This document shows, piece by piece, positions 47,245-58,913 of a DNA stretch of 64,000 nucleotides. The translations under genes were made by a program, and so were the position numbers. The stretch lies in contig NC_022584.1 of assembly GCF_000479335.1 (NCBI RefSeq), positions 806,001 to 870,000 on the forward strand. The letters are read 5' to 3'. The notes beneath the pieces are model-generated. The model made no database searches and had not been told where the DNA came from. It saw nothing but the letters and a program-made list of their open reading frames with translations. Source of the DNA: Streptococcus ilei (GTDB lineage Bacteria; Bacillota; Bacilli; Lactobacillales; Streptococcaceae). Every line of letters begins with the position of its first letter. The stretch's first letter is position 1.

Positions 47245-48441
47245 TTAAGCTTCGATTTCAGTAACCATACCTGAACCAACAGTACGTCCACCTTCACGGA
47301 TAGAGAATGTAGTACCTTTTTCAACGGCAATTGGGTGGATCAACTCAACGTCGATAGTCACGTTATCACCAGGCATTACCATTTCAGTTCCAGCAGGAAG
47401 TTCGATAGATCCAGTTACGTCAGTTGTACGGAAGTAGAACTGTGGACGGTAGTTGTTGAAGAATGGAGTGTGACGTCCACCTTCTTCTTTAGTAAGGATA
47501 TAAACTTCACCTTTGAATTTAGTGTGAGGGTTGATTGAACCTGGTTTAGCAATAACTTGTCCACGTTCGATTTCATCACGTTGGATACCACGAAGAAGCA
47601 CACCAACGTTGTCCCCTGCAAGACCTTCGTCAAGTTGTTTACGGAACATTTCAACACCAGTAACAACCGCTTTTTGGATTTTTTCTTTAATACCAACGAT
47701 TTCGATTTCGTCGTTGACTTTAACGATACCACGGTCGATACGTCCTGATGCTACAGTACCACGTCCAGTGATTGAGAATACGTCTTCGACTGGAAGAAGC
47801 AATGGTTTGTCAGTATCGCGTTCTGGTTCTGGGATGTACTCATCAACAGTGTTCATCAAGTCCATGATGATGTCTTCGTATTTAGAATCACCTTCAAGAG
47901 CTTTAAGAGCTGAACCTTGGATAACTGGAAGGTCATCACCTGGGAAATCGTATTCTGAAAGAAGGTCACGGATTTCCATTTCAACCAATTCAAGCAATTC
48001 TTCATCGTCAACCAAGTCAACTTTGTTCATGAAGACGATCAAGTGTTTAACACCAACCTGACGTGAAAGAAGGATGTGCTCACGAGTTTGTGGCATTGGT
48101 CCATCTGTAGAAGCTACTACAAGGATAGCTCCGTCCATTTGGGCAGCACCAGTGATCATGTTTTTAACGTAGTCCGCGTGTCCTGGAGCGTCGATGTGAG
48201 CATAGTGACGTTTTTCAGTTTCGTACTCAACGTGCGCAGTGTTGATGGTGATACCGCGTTCGCGTTCTTCTGGAGCAGCATCGATAGACGCATAGTCTTT
48301 TGGTTGGTTAACTGATGAAGGCAAGCGACGTGCCAAAACAGTTGTGATAGCTGCAGTTAGGGTAGTTTTACCGTGGTCAACGTGTCCGATAGTACCAATG
48401 TTAACGTGTGGTTTACTACGATCGTATTTTTCTTTTGCCAT
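47245..48441 (-). CDS. tuf: Elongation factor Tu
   Basis: This 398-residue GTPase delivers aminoacyl-tRNA to the ribosome. G1 GHVDHGKTT (about 19-27), G2 region [10 protein letters not shown]3 [10 protein letters not shown]4 MNKVD and G5 SALKAL are in order, followed by two beta-barrel domains. I chose ATG 48441 (MAKEKYDR), with TTGGAGG 11 bp upstream; the in-frame ATG at 48459 precedes that site. Codon use is very biased, as in highly expressed genes. Confidence 0.99.
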   Translation of the reverse strand: MAKEKYDRSKPHVNIGTIGHVDHGKTTLTAAITTVLARRLPSSVNQPKDYASIDAAPEERERGITINTAHVEYETEKRHYAHIDAPGHADYVKNMITGAAQMDGAILVVASTDGPMPQTREHILLSRQVGVKHLIVFMNKVDLVDDEELLELVEMEIRDLLSEYDFPGDDLPVIQGSALKALEGDSKYEDIIMDLMNTVDEYIPEPERDTDKPLLLPVEDVFSITGRGTVASGRIDRGIVKVNDEIEIVGIKEKIQKAVVTGVEMFRKQLDEGLAGDNVGVLLRGIQRDEIERGQVIAKPGSINPHTKFKGEVYILTKEEGGRHTPFFNNYRPQFYFRTTDVTGSIELPAGTEMVMPGDNVTIDVELIHPIAVEKGTTFSIREGGRTVGSGMVTEIEA

Positions 48442-48512
48442 TTGAGTAAAAGCCTCCAATAAAATATATTTTATAGATAGACAGTAGGCAATACAGTCTA
48501 ACTTTCCTTACT

Positions 48513-48540
48513 ATTTTATCAAATTTCGTCTAAATTGCAA
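48513..48540 (-). promoter_or_regulatory. Promoter of tuf
   Basis: TTGCAA (48540-48535), 16-bp spacer, TGATAAAAT-type -10 (TAAAAT 48518-48513). The leader is about 65 bases. From 48541 to 48704 the gap holds AT-rich sequence with nothing I recognise. Confidence 0.75.
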
Positions 48541-48704
48541 GTGTTTTACTAGCTTTTTTTCTTATTTCTTTTTTCTTAAATGAATTTGTCCAAATGGAAG
48601 TTTGTGAATTTATACTTCCATTACTTCTTTGAAACAAACAGCTAGTTATTTCATTATTTCTCTCCTATTTTCTGTTTTTTCACAAACATTTCCAATTTAT
48701 TCCA

Positions 48705-48740
48705 GTAAAAAACCAATCCCTCTAATTGAGATTGGTTTTT
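48705..48740 (-). terminator. Terminator of ppc
   Basis: AAAAACCAATC pairs with GATTGGTTTTT on the minus strand, followed by TTTTTTAC. Confidence 0.85.
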
Positions 48741-48751
48741 AGGGTTCACGA

Positions 48752-51577
48752 TTAACCAGAATTACGCAATCCTGTCGCGACACCATTGATTGTGATATGA
48801 ATCAACTTGTCCTGATCTGCAGGCAATTCACCACGTCTTTGGCGTTTAATTAATTCTAATTGGATATAGTTCAGAACATTAAAGTATGGCATACGATAAT
48901 CTAAACTATCTTTTAGATAAGGGTTCTCAGCTAAGAGTTCATCATGCCCTTCAATTTGTAAAATAACATCCTTGGTCAGTTGCCATTCATCCAGGATAAT
49001 ATTGAAGATATCACGAACTTCCTCTTCTTCACACAGCTTGGCATATTCAAATGCGATGTTCATATTGGCTTTTGAGAGCACCATATCTACGTTTGAAAGA
49101 AGAGACTTGAAGAATGGCCATTTTTGGTACATATAACGCAAGGTTTCAATGTTTTCAGGGTCTGCATCAATAAATTCTTTAAAACTGGACCCTACACCGT
49201 ACCAGCCAGGGAACATCACGCGGCTCTGTGACCATGAGAAGACCCAAGGAATGGCACGCAAGCCACCGATTTCTTTGATGGTCTTACGGGCTGCTGGACG
49301 CGAACCAATATTGAAACTAGAAATGGCCTTAATTGGACTGGATTCGAAGAAGTAATCATAGAAATGTTCATTGCCAAAAACCAGTTCACGATAAATATCG
49401 TAGCTACGATTGACAATCTGATCCATAATCTCATTGTACTGGTCGGACATGCTCTTTTCACTCTTCTTCTTAGCAATCATCCGGTTAATCGTTGCAGAGA
49501 CCAACATTTCTAAGTTGTAATAAGCTGCATCCTTATTCCCATATTTGTTGCCAATGACCTCACCTTGCTCAGTCAAACGAATTCGATCATTGATGGATCT
49601 CAATGGTTGTGAGGTGATAGCTTCATAGGTTGGGCCACCACCACGACCAACCGTTCCACCACGGCCATGGAAGAAGGTGATCTTGACACCAAATTCGTCG
49701 CCAATCGCTGTTAATTGTTGTTGGGCCTTATAAAGAGTCCAACAAGAAGATAGATAACCACCGTCTTTATTACTATCTGAGTATCCAAGCATAATTTCTT
49801 GGTAGTTGTTCTTAGAAGCAATCCAGCGTTTAGCAATTGGAAGTGACAGATACTTTCTCATCGTATCTTCAGATTGGTCCAAGTCTTCGATCGTCTCAAA
49901 GAGAGGAACAATTTGCACACGTGCGCTTTCCTTGTCAATCAGTCCCACTTCTTTCAACATGATGGCCAACTCAAGCATATCCGATACACTGGTTGCATGA
50001 GAAATAATGGTTTGACGAATGACATCTTCTCCTAAGCGGTCTTTTAATTCACGCGCTGTTTGGAAAATAGCTAATTCTTTCTCAAGCAATTCTGATTTTT
50101 CTGCATGGGTAGCAGATAAAATCCGAGGATCTTCTAACAACTCTTGTAACAGCAACTCGCACTTTTCGTCTTCTGACAAATCACTGTAGTGATCATTAAT
50201 CCCTGCTTCTTTTAATAGTTCTGCCACACAGGCTTCATGAACACTCGAATCTTGACGCATGTCAATCGAAGCCAAGAAGAAACCAAAGACCTCTACTGCT
50301 TCTAATAACTCAGCAAACTCACCTGAGATTAAAGCCTCTGCCTTATTTTCAATCAATGATTCTTGAATCAGGGTCAAATCCTGTTTAAATTCTTCAACTG
50401 TTTCGTAATAAGGAGGACGATCTTCTGCCAACTCTTGGATAGCACCACTGATACGGGTACCGATATAATCGGAAACCACTCCTTGTTGATGGGTGTGAGC
50501 ACCGAGAAGACGTTCAATCGGATGGCGCTCATCTACTGTTGAGCCAACTACTGACCATTCCTTAATATTCAATAAGGTTTGGACCAATTTGGATTGAATA
50601 TAATGGAAGGCTCGACGGTAGGGTTCCTTCTCTCTAAAGACAGAGGTATCACTCGAACGGGCCGCCATCTCTTCAACCGCTTGACTGGTTTTTGAAAGAT
50701 TGGTAGAAAGGGAGAAATTCCGATATAGGCTAGATATTTTCTGAATATAGTAGTTTAGAATAACTTCACTTTGAATGGTAGCTGATCGCTTCAAGGTCTC
50801 AGCAGTTACAAAAGGATTCCCATCCCGGTCTCCACCAATCCACATTCCCATCGTAATCGGTTTAGGTTGCTGTAACTCGATCCCTTGCTCCTTGGCAAGA
50901 CGTTTGTATTCCAACATTAAGTTAGGAACAGCCTGAAGGAAGGAACTATTATAGTATTCCATGACATTGGTAATCTCATTTGTTACCTTGAGTTTCTTTT
51001 CACGGATCATATCGGTTTGCATCATAATTTCAATGTTTCGACGCAAATTATTGTACCATTTGGTCTCGTTCATCAAGCCTGCTTTCACATCCCGATGTTG
51101 GCGCAAAAGGCTGTGAATCTGAGTGGTTAGGTCCAACATGGTTTTCCGTTGCACTTGGGTAGGATGAGCTGTCAATACTGGTACCACGTTGAGGCGTTCC
51201 AAAATTTCCTGAGCATTTTCAGTCTCAGCCACCTGGCGGATGGTTGACGATAGTTTTCCTAGATAGTCCTGTCCCACATTATTCTGATGATTGATTTCAA
51301 AAGCCAAATCGACATCTTCAGAGATATTAATCAATAAGGGGAGAATGGCAAAGTATCGAGAAATCACGATCATCTCTTCATTTGATAGCTCTCTAACAAT
51401 TTGATCCAATTTTAAATAGTCTTTTGAGACAGATAGTTTTTTCAATTCAAGAATCTTATCAAAGGTTTCTGGACTCACCAAATTTTTAGCAATGTCTTCT
51501 AAAATAGTGGTTAAAATCTCAACTTCTTCTTTGATAATCTCTTTGTTGGTATAGCTCTCTAGTTTTTGTAAAGTCAT
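48752..51577 (-). CDS. ppc: Phosphoenolpyruvate carboxylase
   Basis: This 941-residue enzyme carboxylates PEP to oxaloacetate, supplying aspartate in organisms with an incomplete TCA cycle. Catalytic His lies in [13 protein letters not shown] (about 135-147). [23 protein letters not shown] (about 580-591), [15 protein letters not shown] and the C-terminal TGLRNSG are present, all diagnostic. ATG 51577 follows AAAGGAGTTATC. It lies 28 bp after ftsW and is probably co-transcribed with it, as I recall from pneumococcus. Confidence 0.98.
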   Translation of the reverse strand: MTLQKLESYTNKEIIKEEVEILTTILEDIAKNLVSPETFDKILELKKLSVSKDYLKLDQIVRELSNEEMIVISRYFAILPLLINISEDVDLAFEINHQNNVGQDYLGKLSSTIRQVAETENAQEILERLNVVPVLTAHPTQVQRKTMLDLTTQIHSLLRQHRDVKAGLMNETKWYNNLRRNIEIMMQTDMIREKKLKVTNEITNVMEYYNSSFLQAVPNLMLEYKRLAKEQGIELQQPKPITMGMWIGGDRDGNPFVTAETLKRSATIQSEVILNYYIQKISSLYRNFSLSTNLSKTSQAVEEMAARSSDTSVFREKEPYRRAFHYIQSKLVQTLLNIKEWSVVGSTVDERHPIERLLGAHTHQQGVVSDYIGTRISGAIQELAEDRPPYYETVEEFKQDLTLIQESLIENKAEALISGEFAELLEAVEVFGFFLASIDMRQDSSVHEACVAELLKEAGINDHYSDLSEDEKCELLLQELLEDPRILSATHAEKSELLEKELAIFQTARELKDRLGEDVIRQTIISHATSVSDMLELAIMLKEVGLIDKESARVQIVPLFETIEDLDQSEDTMRKYLSLPIAKRWIASKNNYQEIMLGYSDSNKDGGYLSSCWTLYKAQQQLTAIGDEFGVKITFFHGRGGTVGRGGGPTYEAITSQPLRSINDRIRLTEQGEVIGNKYGNKDAAYYNLEMLVSATINRMIAKKKSEKSMSDQYNEIMDQIVNRSYDIYRELVFGNEHFYDYFFESSPIKAISSFNIGSRPAARKTIKEIGGLRAIPWVFSWSQSRVMFPGWYGVGSSFKEFIDADPENIETLRYMYQKWPFFKSLLSNVDMVLSKANMNIAFEYAKLCEEEEVRDIFNIILDEWQLTKDVILQIEGHDELLAENPYLKDSLDYRMPYFNVLNYIQLELIKRQRRGELPADQDKLIHITINGVATGLRNSG

Positions 51578-51605
51578 GATAACTCCTTTCTTTACTCACT
51601 CCGGT

Positions 51606-52844
51606 TTAGTAATAGCTTTGGATTTTCTGAGGCTTCTCGTAAGAAGGGGCCTCTTGAGTAGCTAGGGCGCGCTTTTCACTCGCATCAATATTCAAGACAA
51701 GGGCAATCGCAATAGATAAGACCCACAAACTATTTCCTCCTTGTGATAGGAAGGGGAAGGTCACCCCTGTCGAAGGAATCAACCCAGAAATCCCACCAAT
51801 ATTAATAAAGGTTTGAGTCAGAAGCATCCCTCCTATACCGATGGCCATCATCGAATTAAATGGATCTCTTGCCCGTATCCCCACAAGAATAATACGCAAA
51901 ATTAAGAAGAACAACAAGGCTAAGATGAGACTAGCTCCCACAAAACCAAGTTCTTCAATGACGATCGAAAAGACAAAGTCTGTATGTGCTTCTGGCAAAT
52001 ACCCTTGCTTTTCAATCGAATTTCCAAGCCCTAAGCCAAACCAGCCCCCATTACTCATGGCGTAATAGGAATTGGCCAATTGGTGTCCAGAATCTGATAA
52101 ATCATTAAAGGGATTATAAAAAGCACTGAAACGTTTCGCTACATATCCAAAGACAGGGATTTTAGAAAATCTCTCAACCCCAATTAACTTGATGGAATAA
52201 AGGAGAACAGTCGATCCCCCCACTAGGATAGCTAATAGACTTGAGAACCAGCGGTAAGCTATCCCACTTGCACTAATCATAATTAAGGTTGTCAGTGCAA
52301 GAATGGTCGCATTTCCTAAGTCTGGCATGATGACTACAATAGCGATCAAGAAGAGCACCATCCAACGCCAATCTGCCAAATCACGAGGAATCCATTGATT
52401 ATGGGTAAGTGCCTGGTAATCATATTGCTGAATCTCTTCTTGCTTTTTAGAGAAAACTAAGGCCAAATACCAAACTAGGATAATTTTCAAGTACTCAGCT
52501 GGCTGAATAGAGAAACCTCCAAAATTCAACCACCCATGCGCCCCATTCACCGTGTCTGTGATAAAACGCGATAGCAAGAGAAGGATCGTCTCCGCAATGA
52601 TAACAATCCCAATGAAAGCCTTTTTCTTAAGGTTATTCAATTTCACCTTATAGATAAAGAGAATGGTAACCAAACTCAGAACAAAAAAGATTCCCTGGCT
52701 TTTGATCATCCCAAAAGGACTAACTCCTTTTTGGATGGCTAATGCACTCGTTGTCGAGTAGACAATAATCAATCCTAATATTGACAAAAGGAGGTACGGA
52801 ATCAGGATTGAATAGTTTAAAAAATGACGTTTTTCTAATTTCAT
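51606..52844 (-). CDS. ftsW: Cell division SEDS glycosyltransferase FtsW
   Basis: This 412-residue protein of about ten membrane helices has SEDS motifs FSIQPAEYLKIILVW (about 112-126), VIMPDLGNATIL, NPFNDLSDSGHQLANSYYAMSNGGWFGLGLGNS in part, and GVTFPFLSQGGNSLW. FtsW polymerises septal glycan from lipid II with its partner PBP. Position next to ppc distinguishes it from rodA at 27996-29240. The ATG has only a weak purine-rich stretch upstream. Confidence 0.92.
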   Translation of the reverse strand: MKLEKRHFLNYSILIPYLLLSILGLIIVYSTTSALAIQKGVSPFGMIKSQGIFFVLSLVTILFIYKVKLNNLKKKAFIGIVIIAETILLLLSRFITDTVNGAHGWLNFGGFSIQPAEYLKIILVWYLALVFSKKQEEIQQYDYQALTHNQWIPRDLADWRWMVLFLIAIVVIMPDLGNATILALTTLIMISASGIAYRWFSSLLAILVGGSTVLLYSIKLIGVERFSKIPVFGYVAKRFSAFYNPFNDLSDSGHQLANSYYAMSNGGWFGLGLGNSIEKQGYLPEAHTDFVFSIVIEELGFVGASLILALLFFLILRIILVGIRARDPFNSMMAIGIGGMLLTQTFINIGGISGLIPSTGVTFPFLSQGGNSLWVLSIAIALVLNIDASEKRALATQEAPSYEKPQKIQSYY

Positions 52845-52875
52845 GTAACACCCATACTTCTAATTTTCAGTCTTC

Positions 52876-52884
52876 ATTATATCA
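52876..52884 (-). promoter_or_regulatory. Extended -10 promoter of ftsW-ppc
   Basis: TGATATAAT on the minus strand, about 30 bp before the ftsW start. Confidence 0.65.
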
Positions 52885-53092
52885 CCTTTCAATAGTAAAA
52901 AAAAGGAAATACCAAATAAGATTCGGTTTTCACCTGTCATAGAGGATTAATCAGATCAGTCTAGCCCTTTTTTATTCCTCCTACTAGCTTAGTCCAAAAA
53001 AGTAATCCGCATCTTTACGACAATCGTTTGTTTTTGTGCTTTCAGACTCTTTGTTTTGCCTTTTTCCATCTTTTGCGGTAAAATGATTCTGT

Positions 53093-53956
53093 ATGAGAAA
53101 AAGGATTAAACCAATTGTCCTCTTCGTCTTTTTCCTAAGCATCTTTTCCTTTCTGCTCATTTCTAAAACAGTAGCAGATATTCAAAGGAATCAACTTGCT
53201 AGAAGCAAGACTACACAAGAGGCAAAGAAAACCAATCAATCAAAAGTCCCATCTAGTTCTTCTTCTGACTCAGTAGAAGAACTAGATCAAGAATTTTTGA
53301 ATCGACCAATTATTGACATCTCTGGTTGGCAATTACCAAGCGAGATTGATTATGATCTCTTAGCACAGAATGTTTCTGGAGTCATTGTTCGCGTTCATAG
53401 TGGCGCTCAAGCTAAAAAAGAAAATGCTGCGACTTATTTAAATGGAATAGACAAATCATACGAAACTCATATTAAAGAGTTTCAAAAACGAGATATTCCA
53501 GTTGCGGTATATGCTTACGTAGCTGCCAAGGACAAGAAAGAAATGGAAAAGGAAGCAGAAGAGTTCTATCAGGCATCCAAAAAATACAAACCAACCTATT
53601 ATTGGCTGGATGTAGAAGAAAAAACCATGGGTGATATGAACGCTGGAGTGGAAGCCTTCCGTGCCAAGCTAGCATCATTGGGAGCCAAAAATATCGGAAT
53701 CTATATTGGGACCTATTTCATGGAAGAACATAGTATCTCCACTGATAAATTTACCGCCCTCTGGATTCCAACTTATGGTTATGATGATGGCTATTACAAT
53801 GCGGCGCCATCTACTGATGATGAGTATGATCTTCACCAGTACACCTCTCAAGGGCAATTGAATGGCTTCACCCACTACTTGGACTTGAACCAGATTGCAC
53901 CCACACAAGATCAAGAAAAAATCTACCGAAAACTATTCACAGTAGAAAAGAATTAA
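53093..53956 (+). CDS. Membrane-anchored GH25 (lysozyme-type) protein
   Basis: This 287-residue protein has a basic N-terminus and one membrane helix (about residues 7-28, IVLFVFFLSIFSFLLIS), a Ser/Lys-rich linker (about 40-65) and a GH25 domain from about 75 to the end. The domain shows IDISGWQ, the acidic pair in YYWLDVEEKT (about 177-186) and YIGTYF, ALWIPTYG. GH25 enzymes cleave the MurNAc-GlcNAc bond of peptidoglycan. No cleavage site or cell-wall-binding repeats are seen, so it should stay tethered outside the membrane. The start lies 8 bp from TAAAAT and lacks a Shine-Dalgarno. Confidence 0.88.
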   Translation: MRKRIKPIVLFVFFLSIFSFLLISKTVADIQRNQLARSKTTQEAKKTNQSKVPSSSSSDSVEELDQEFLNRPIIDISGWQLPSEIDYDLLAQNVSGVIVRVHSGAQAKKENAATYLNGIDKSYETHIKEFQKRDIPVAVYAYVAAKDKKEMEKEAEEFYQASKKYKPTYYWLDVEEKTMGDMNAGVEAFRAKLASLGAKNIGIYIGTYFMEEHSISTDKFTALWIPTYGYDDGYYNAAPSTDDEYDLHQYTSQGQLNGFTHYLDLNQIAPTQDQEKIYRKLFTVEKN

Positions 53957-53979
53957 AAGAGGCCTCTGCCTCTTTTTCT
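53957..53979 (+). terminator. Terminator of the GH25 gene
   Basis: AAGAGGC-ctct-GCCTCTTTTTCTC starts directly after the stop. Confidence 0.82.
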
Positions 53980-54002
53980 CTTAAACTGCAACTCAAAGAG
54001 TA

Positions 54003-54011
54003 TGATATAAT
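54003..54011 (+). promoter_or_regulatory. Extended -10 promoter of ybaK
   Basis: TGATATAAT about 31 bp before ATG 54043. Confidence 0.7.
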
Positions 54012-54042
54012 ATTAGGAAATTTAGAGAAAGACAATAGTGAG

Positions 54043-54516
54043 ATGGCAAAAAAACAAAAAGTAAAAAAAACATTGGTTGAACAAATTTTACAAAAAGCAA
54101 AAATCCCCCATATGGGATTACAAATCAATGCCCTTGAAGGAATGATTCCAGAAGGAATTAGGACTGAGCAAATTTATAAGACATTGGCCCTTACAGGTGA
54201 TAAAACTGGTCCTGTTATCGGAATTGTTCCCATCTCTGCCCACTTGTCAGAGAAAAAATTGGCCAAACTATCTGGCAATAAAAAAGTCAGTATGATTCCA
54301 CAGAAAGATTTAGAAAAAACAACAGGCTATGTTCACGGGGCCAATAATCCTGTTGGCATTCGACAAAAACACAACTACCCCATTTTCATTGACCAATCTG
54401 CCTTGCAACTTGATCAGATGATTGTCTCTGCAGGTGAAGTTGGTCACAGTATTCAAATCAAGGCGCAAGACTTAGCTGATTTTGTCAAGGCTAGCTTTGA
54501 GGACTTGGTCGAGTAA
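54043..54516 (+). CDS. ybaK: Cys-tRNA(Pro)/Cys-tRNA deacylase, YbaK/EbsC
   Basis: This 157-residue protein of the YbaK fold has TLVEQILQKAKI, KTLALTGDKTGPVIGIVPISAHL, GYVHGANNPVGIRQKH and the C-terminal GEVGHSIQIKAQDLADFV. It hydrolyses misacylated Cys-tRNA(Pro) in trans, protecting translation. It is soluble with a Lys-rich N-terminus. It lies 14 bp before a histidine-phosphatase gene and is probably co-transcribed with it. Confidence 0.93.
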   Translation: MAKKQKVKKTLVEQILQKAKIPHMGLQINALEGMIPEGIRTEQIYKTLALTGDKTGPVIGIVPISAHLSEKKLAKLSGNKKVSMIPQKDLEKTTGYVHGANNPVGIRQKHNYPIFIDQSALQLDQMIVSAGEVGHSIQIKAQDLADFVKASFEDLVE

Positions 54517-54530
54517 AGGATAAAACCACT

Positions 54531-55154
54531 ATGAAACTATATTTTGTCCGTCATGGACGCACGGAGTGGAACGAGGAAGGCCGTATTCAAGGGGCAAATG
54601 GCGACTCCCCGCTTTTAGAATCTTCCATCCAGCAGTTGAAAGCCTTGGGTCAGCATCTATCTCAAACATGCTTTGATGCAGCTTATGCAAGCGACTTGCC
54701 AAGAGCTGTCCATACTGCTCAAATCATCCTCAAACAAAATCAGCATCCCATCTCCCTCCAAGAGACTCCTGCTCTACGGGAATGGCAGCTTGGTAGGCTA
54801 GAAGGTGGAAAAATTGTGGAGTTGAAAGCTTTCTATCCTGAGGAAATGAAGGCTTTCCGACACGATCTATCACAATTCCATCACGACCTATTTGAGGCAG
54901 AATCCGTTTCTGAAACAACCAAGCGTACCTGTGATTTTGTGAAAAGCCTGAAAGGAAAAGAGTTCGATACCGTTCTTATCGTTGGACATGGGGCGAATTT
55001 AACAGCTTCCATTCGGACCCTACTTGGCTATAAACCAGAGGAACTCCGTAAAAACGGTGGCCTCAATAATGCCAGTGTGACCATTTTGACAACAGATGAT
55101 TTTGAGCACTATCACTTAGAAACTTGGAATGACACCTCTTATTTGGAAGACTAA
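54531..55154 (+). CDS. Histidine phosphatase family protein (phosphoglycerate mutase-like)
   Basis: This 207-residue protein opens with the phospho-His signature FVRHGRTEWNEEGRIQG (about 4-20). The second catalytic His is in LIVGHGANLT (about 146-155) and the Glu in ALREWQLGRLEGG. Members include cofactor-dependent phosphoglycerate mutases and broad phosphatases (CobC, PhoE-type); the short length favours a phosphatase. Downstream of ybaK. Confidence 0.9.
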   Translation: MKLYFVRHGRTEWNEEGRIQGANGDSPLLESSIQQLKALGQHLSQTCFDAAYASDLPRAVHTAQIILKQNQHPISLQETPALREWQLGRLEGGKIVELKAFYPEEMKAFRHDLSQFHHDLFEAESVSETTKRTCDFVKSLKGKEFDTVLIVGHGANLTASIRTLLGYKPEELRKNGGLNNASVTILTTDDFEHYHLETWNDTSYLED

Positions 55155-55187
55155 AAAACACTGATCTTGCGATCAGTGTTTTCTTTT
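55154..55187. terminator. Bidirectional terminator between phosphatase and lysS genes
   Basis: AAAACACTGATC-ttgc-GATCAGTGTTTTC, converging genes on both sides. Confidence 0.88.
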
Positions 55188-55190
55188 ATC

Positions 55191-56696
<1,506 letters not shown>

Positions 56697-56758
56697 TTAT
56701 TCTCCCCTATTTTATCATATTTACCGGGGAAATACACTATTCTTGAGCAGGAAAAATG

Positions 56759-56810
56759 AAAAAAGGAATGGAAGGAAAGGGAGTTTGCTACCTTTCCTAT
56801 CACATTCCTA
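56759..56810 (-). terminator. Terminator of the MacAB-like operon
   Basis: AGGAATG...AGGAAAGG pairs with CCTTTCCT..CATTCCT and is followed by TTTTTTC on the minus strand. Confidence 0.82.
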
Positions 56811-56865
56811 GATTTCAGAAGGGAACACGACGATTGTCCCAATCCATCATTCAAGTCATTCTACC

Positions 56866-58218
56866 TTATTCATAGCGTAGGGCTTCAATTGGGTCTAGTT
56901 TTGATGCCTTGCTAGCTGGTAGGATACCAAAGATAATTCCGACACAAGCTGAGAAGATGATACTTCCAATAGCCACTGACATGGAGACGACTGGAGGCCC
57001 TTCTAGAGCACCTGCAGCAGCTGTGGCGATGAGAGCATTGACACCATAGGCCAATCCCAAACCGAGAATTCCTCCCATCATGGTCAAGACCATTGATTCG
57101 ATGAGGAATTGAATCAAGATTTTGCTACGAGTAGCTCCAAGTGCTTTTCTTAGACCGATTTCACGTGTCCGCTCAGTCACAGAAACCAACATGATATTCA
57201 TGACCCCAATCCCACCAACGAGAAGGGAAATTCCTGCAATCGCACCAATGACTGTTGTCATAATACTGAGCATTTGATTGGTCTGCTCTAAGAGACTATC
57301 CATATTAAAAATTTGGAACTCCCCTTGGCGAACTCCTGATAGCTCGGTTAATTTTTTCGCTGCTTCGATTCCAGTTGATTTAATCTGTTTGACATCAGGA
57401 ATATGCACCACAATAGTGGAAATTTCTTCTGTTCCAAATTCTGAAGCTACTTGGGTATTAGCCATCAAGGCACTTCCTCCAGAAGAAGCCCCATATAATG
57501 CAGATCCAGCATTTGGATCCTTGAAGATTCCTACCACCCGATAGTTATTGTCTCCGACAGCAACCACTTGGTTGAGAGCACTTTCCGTTCCAAACAAGGT
57601 CGAAGCTAAGCCTTCATCCAGCATGATGACCCGAGAAAAACTCTGGTAATCTGAGGCATTTAGTTTTCTTCCTGAAACCAATTCAAATTTTCTAACAGAG
57701 AAATAGGTATCATTGACTCCCATAATATTCACCCCTTCAGATTTTTTCTTCTGAAAGGAGATAGTAGCATTGGCTGTATTACCAACATAGTAGCCATCAA
57801 CCCCAGGAATCTTGGTCAGTTCTTTGACCCATTCTTCTTGGACAACAGGAGGGGTTTCAAGGATTGGATTATCAACATCTTCGCTAGTTTCCTCTCCATA
57901 GCCAGCTGGTGGTGACATTCCTTGGTCTTCTTCACTTGCGACGCCACCTTCCCCACCACCTTCAGCGCCGCCTTCTTCTGAGACAGGTTCTGGGCCAAGA
58001 TTAAAACCAGTCATGTAGCCACTCTTTCGGGCGGAATAAGAAATCTGAACATACTGTTGATCCTTAGTAAAGGTCTTGGTCACTCCAGCTTTCATCCCAT
58101 CTCCGAGAGCCATGATGACAACGACTGAGGCAACCCCGATAATAATCCCTACCATGGTTAAGAAAGATCTCATTTTATGTCCCATAATGGAACTAATGGC
58201 GAATTTCCAGTTCTGCAT
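56866..58218 (-). CDS. MacB-like ABC transporter permease with Gly/Glu-rich insert
   Basis: This 450-residue permease has one N-terminal helix (about 18-40, SFLTMVGIIIGVASVVVIMAL), a MacB-type extracytoplasmic domain (about 45-300) and three C-terminal helices with TERTREIGLRKALGATRSKILIQFL-type coupling motif in shorter form. Between about residues 78 and 120 it carries an unusual acidic Gly/Glu/Ser-rich stretch (SEEGGAEGGGEGG, EETSEDVD). The start overlaps the ATPase stop by 1 bp (TGATG). The three genes correspond to pneumococcal SP_0785-0787-type efflux, linked there to antimicrobial peptides, as I recall. Confidence 0.9.
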   Translation of the reverse strand: MQNWKFAISSIMGHKMRSFLTMVGIIIGVASVVVIMALGDGMKAGVTKTFTKDQQYVQISYSARKSGYMTGFNLGPEPVSEEGGAEGGGEGGVASEEDQGMSPPAGYGEETSEDVDNPILETPPVVQEEWVKELTKIPGVDGYYVGNTANATISFQKKKSEGVNIMGVNDTYFSVRKFELVSGRKLNASDYQSFSRVIMLDEGLASTLFGTESALNQVVAVGDNNYRVVGIFKDPNAGSALYGASSGGSALMANTQVASEFGTEEISTIVVHIPDVKQIKSTGIEAAKKLTELSGVRQGEFQIFNMDSLLEQTNQMLSIMTTVIGAIAGISLLVGGIGVMNIMLVSVTERTREIGLRKALGATRSKILIQFLIESMVLTMMGGILGLGLAYGVNALIATAAAGALEGPPVVSMSVAIGSIIFSACVGIIFGILPASKASKLDPIEALRYE

Positions 58219-58913
58219 CAGGTCCTCCTTTCATTGCGACTATCCGATGATATCACTCCATCTCGAATGACAATCTGACGTTTGGCATAGGCAGCAATCT
58301 CCGTTTCGTGGGTTACCATGATGATGGTTTTCCCTTCTTGATTGAGTGCTGTCAAAAGCTCCATAATTTGTTCGCCGGTTTTGGAATCAAGAGCTCCTGT
58401 TGGTTCATCCGCTAAGATAATAGAAGGATGATTCACCAAAGCCCGAGCAATGGCCACCCGTTGTTTTTGCCCTCCGGACAATTCAGAAGGAAGGTGGTGC
58501 ATCCGCGTATCGAGCTCAACTTTCTTTAAAAACTGTTCGGCTAATTCCTTTCGTTTGGAAGGATTCACTCCTGCATAAATCAAAGGGAGCTCGACATTTT
58601 GAAAGGCATTGAGTTTTGATAGGAGAAAAAATTGTTGAAAGACAAAGCCAATTTGCTCATTGCGAACCTGAGCCAACTTCTTCTCACTGAGGTTCCCAAC
58701 CTCTTCCCCTTCTAATCTGTACTCACCACTAGTCGGACGATCGAGAAGGCCAATAATATTCATTAGAGTAGATTTCCCAGAACCAGAAGGTCCCATAATG
58801 GCTAGAAATTCTCCCTCTTCTACTTCTAAATGGATATCCTTTAATACCTGTAAGGTTTGATCTCCATTTTTATAACTTTTATTGATATTTTTCAGCTCAA
58901 TCAATTTTGTCAT
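58218..58913 (-). CDS. MacB-type ABC transporter ATP-binding protein
   Basis: This 231-residue ATPase has Walker [10 protein letters not shown] (about 38-46), signature LSGGQKQR, Walker [14 protein letters not shown] and switch His in MVTHETE. I chose ATG 58913 (MTKLIELKN) with GAGGTCGGAAAAT upstream; it overlaps the end of the adaptor gene by 17 bp. It powers the permease encoded next and carries that gene's AGGAGG within its last codons. Confidence 0.93.
   Translation of the reverse strand: MTKLIELKNINKSYKNGDQTLQVLKDIHLEVEEGEFLAIMGPSGSGKSTLMNIIGLLDRPTSGEYRLEGEEVGNLSEKKLAQVRNEQIGFVFQQFFLLSKLNAFQNVELPLIYAGVNPSKRKELAEQFLKKVELDTRMHHLPSELSGGQKQRVAIARALVNHPSIILADEPTGALDSKTGEQIMELLTALNQEGKTIIMVTHETEIAAYAKRQIVIRDGVISSDSRNERRT

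Noticed and set aside
47531..48061. Ser/Arg/Thr-rich 176-codon frame opposite tuf
   Set aside because: Composition is the antisense shadow of a highly biased gene; no start signals.
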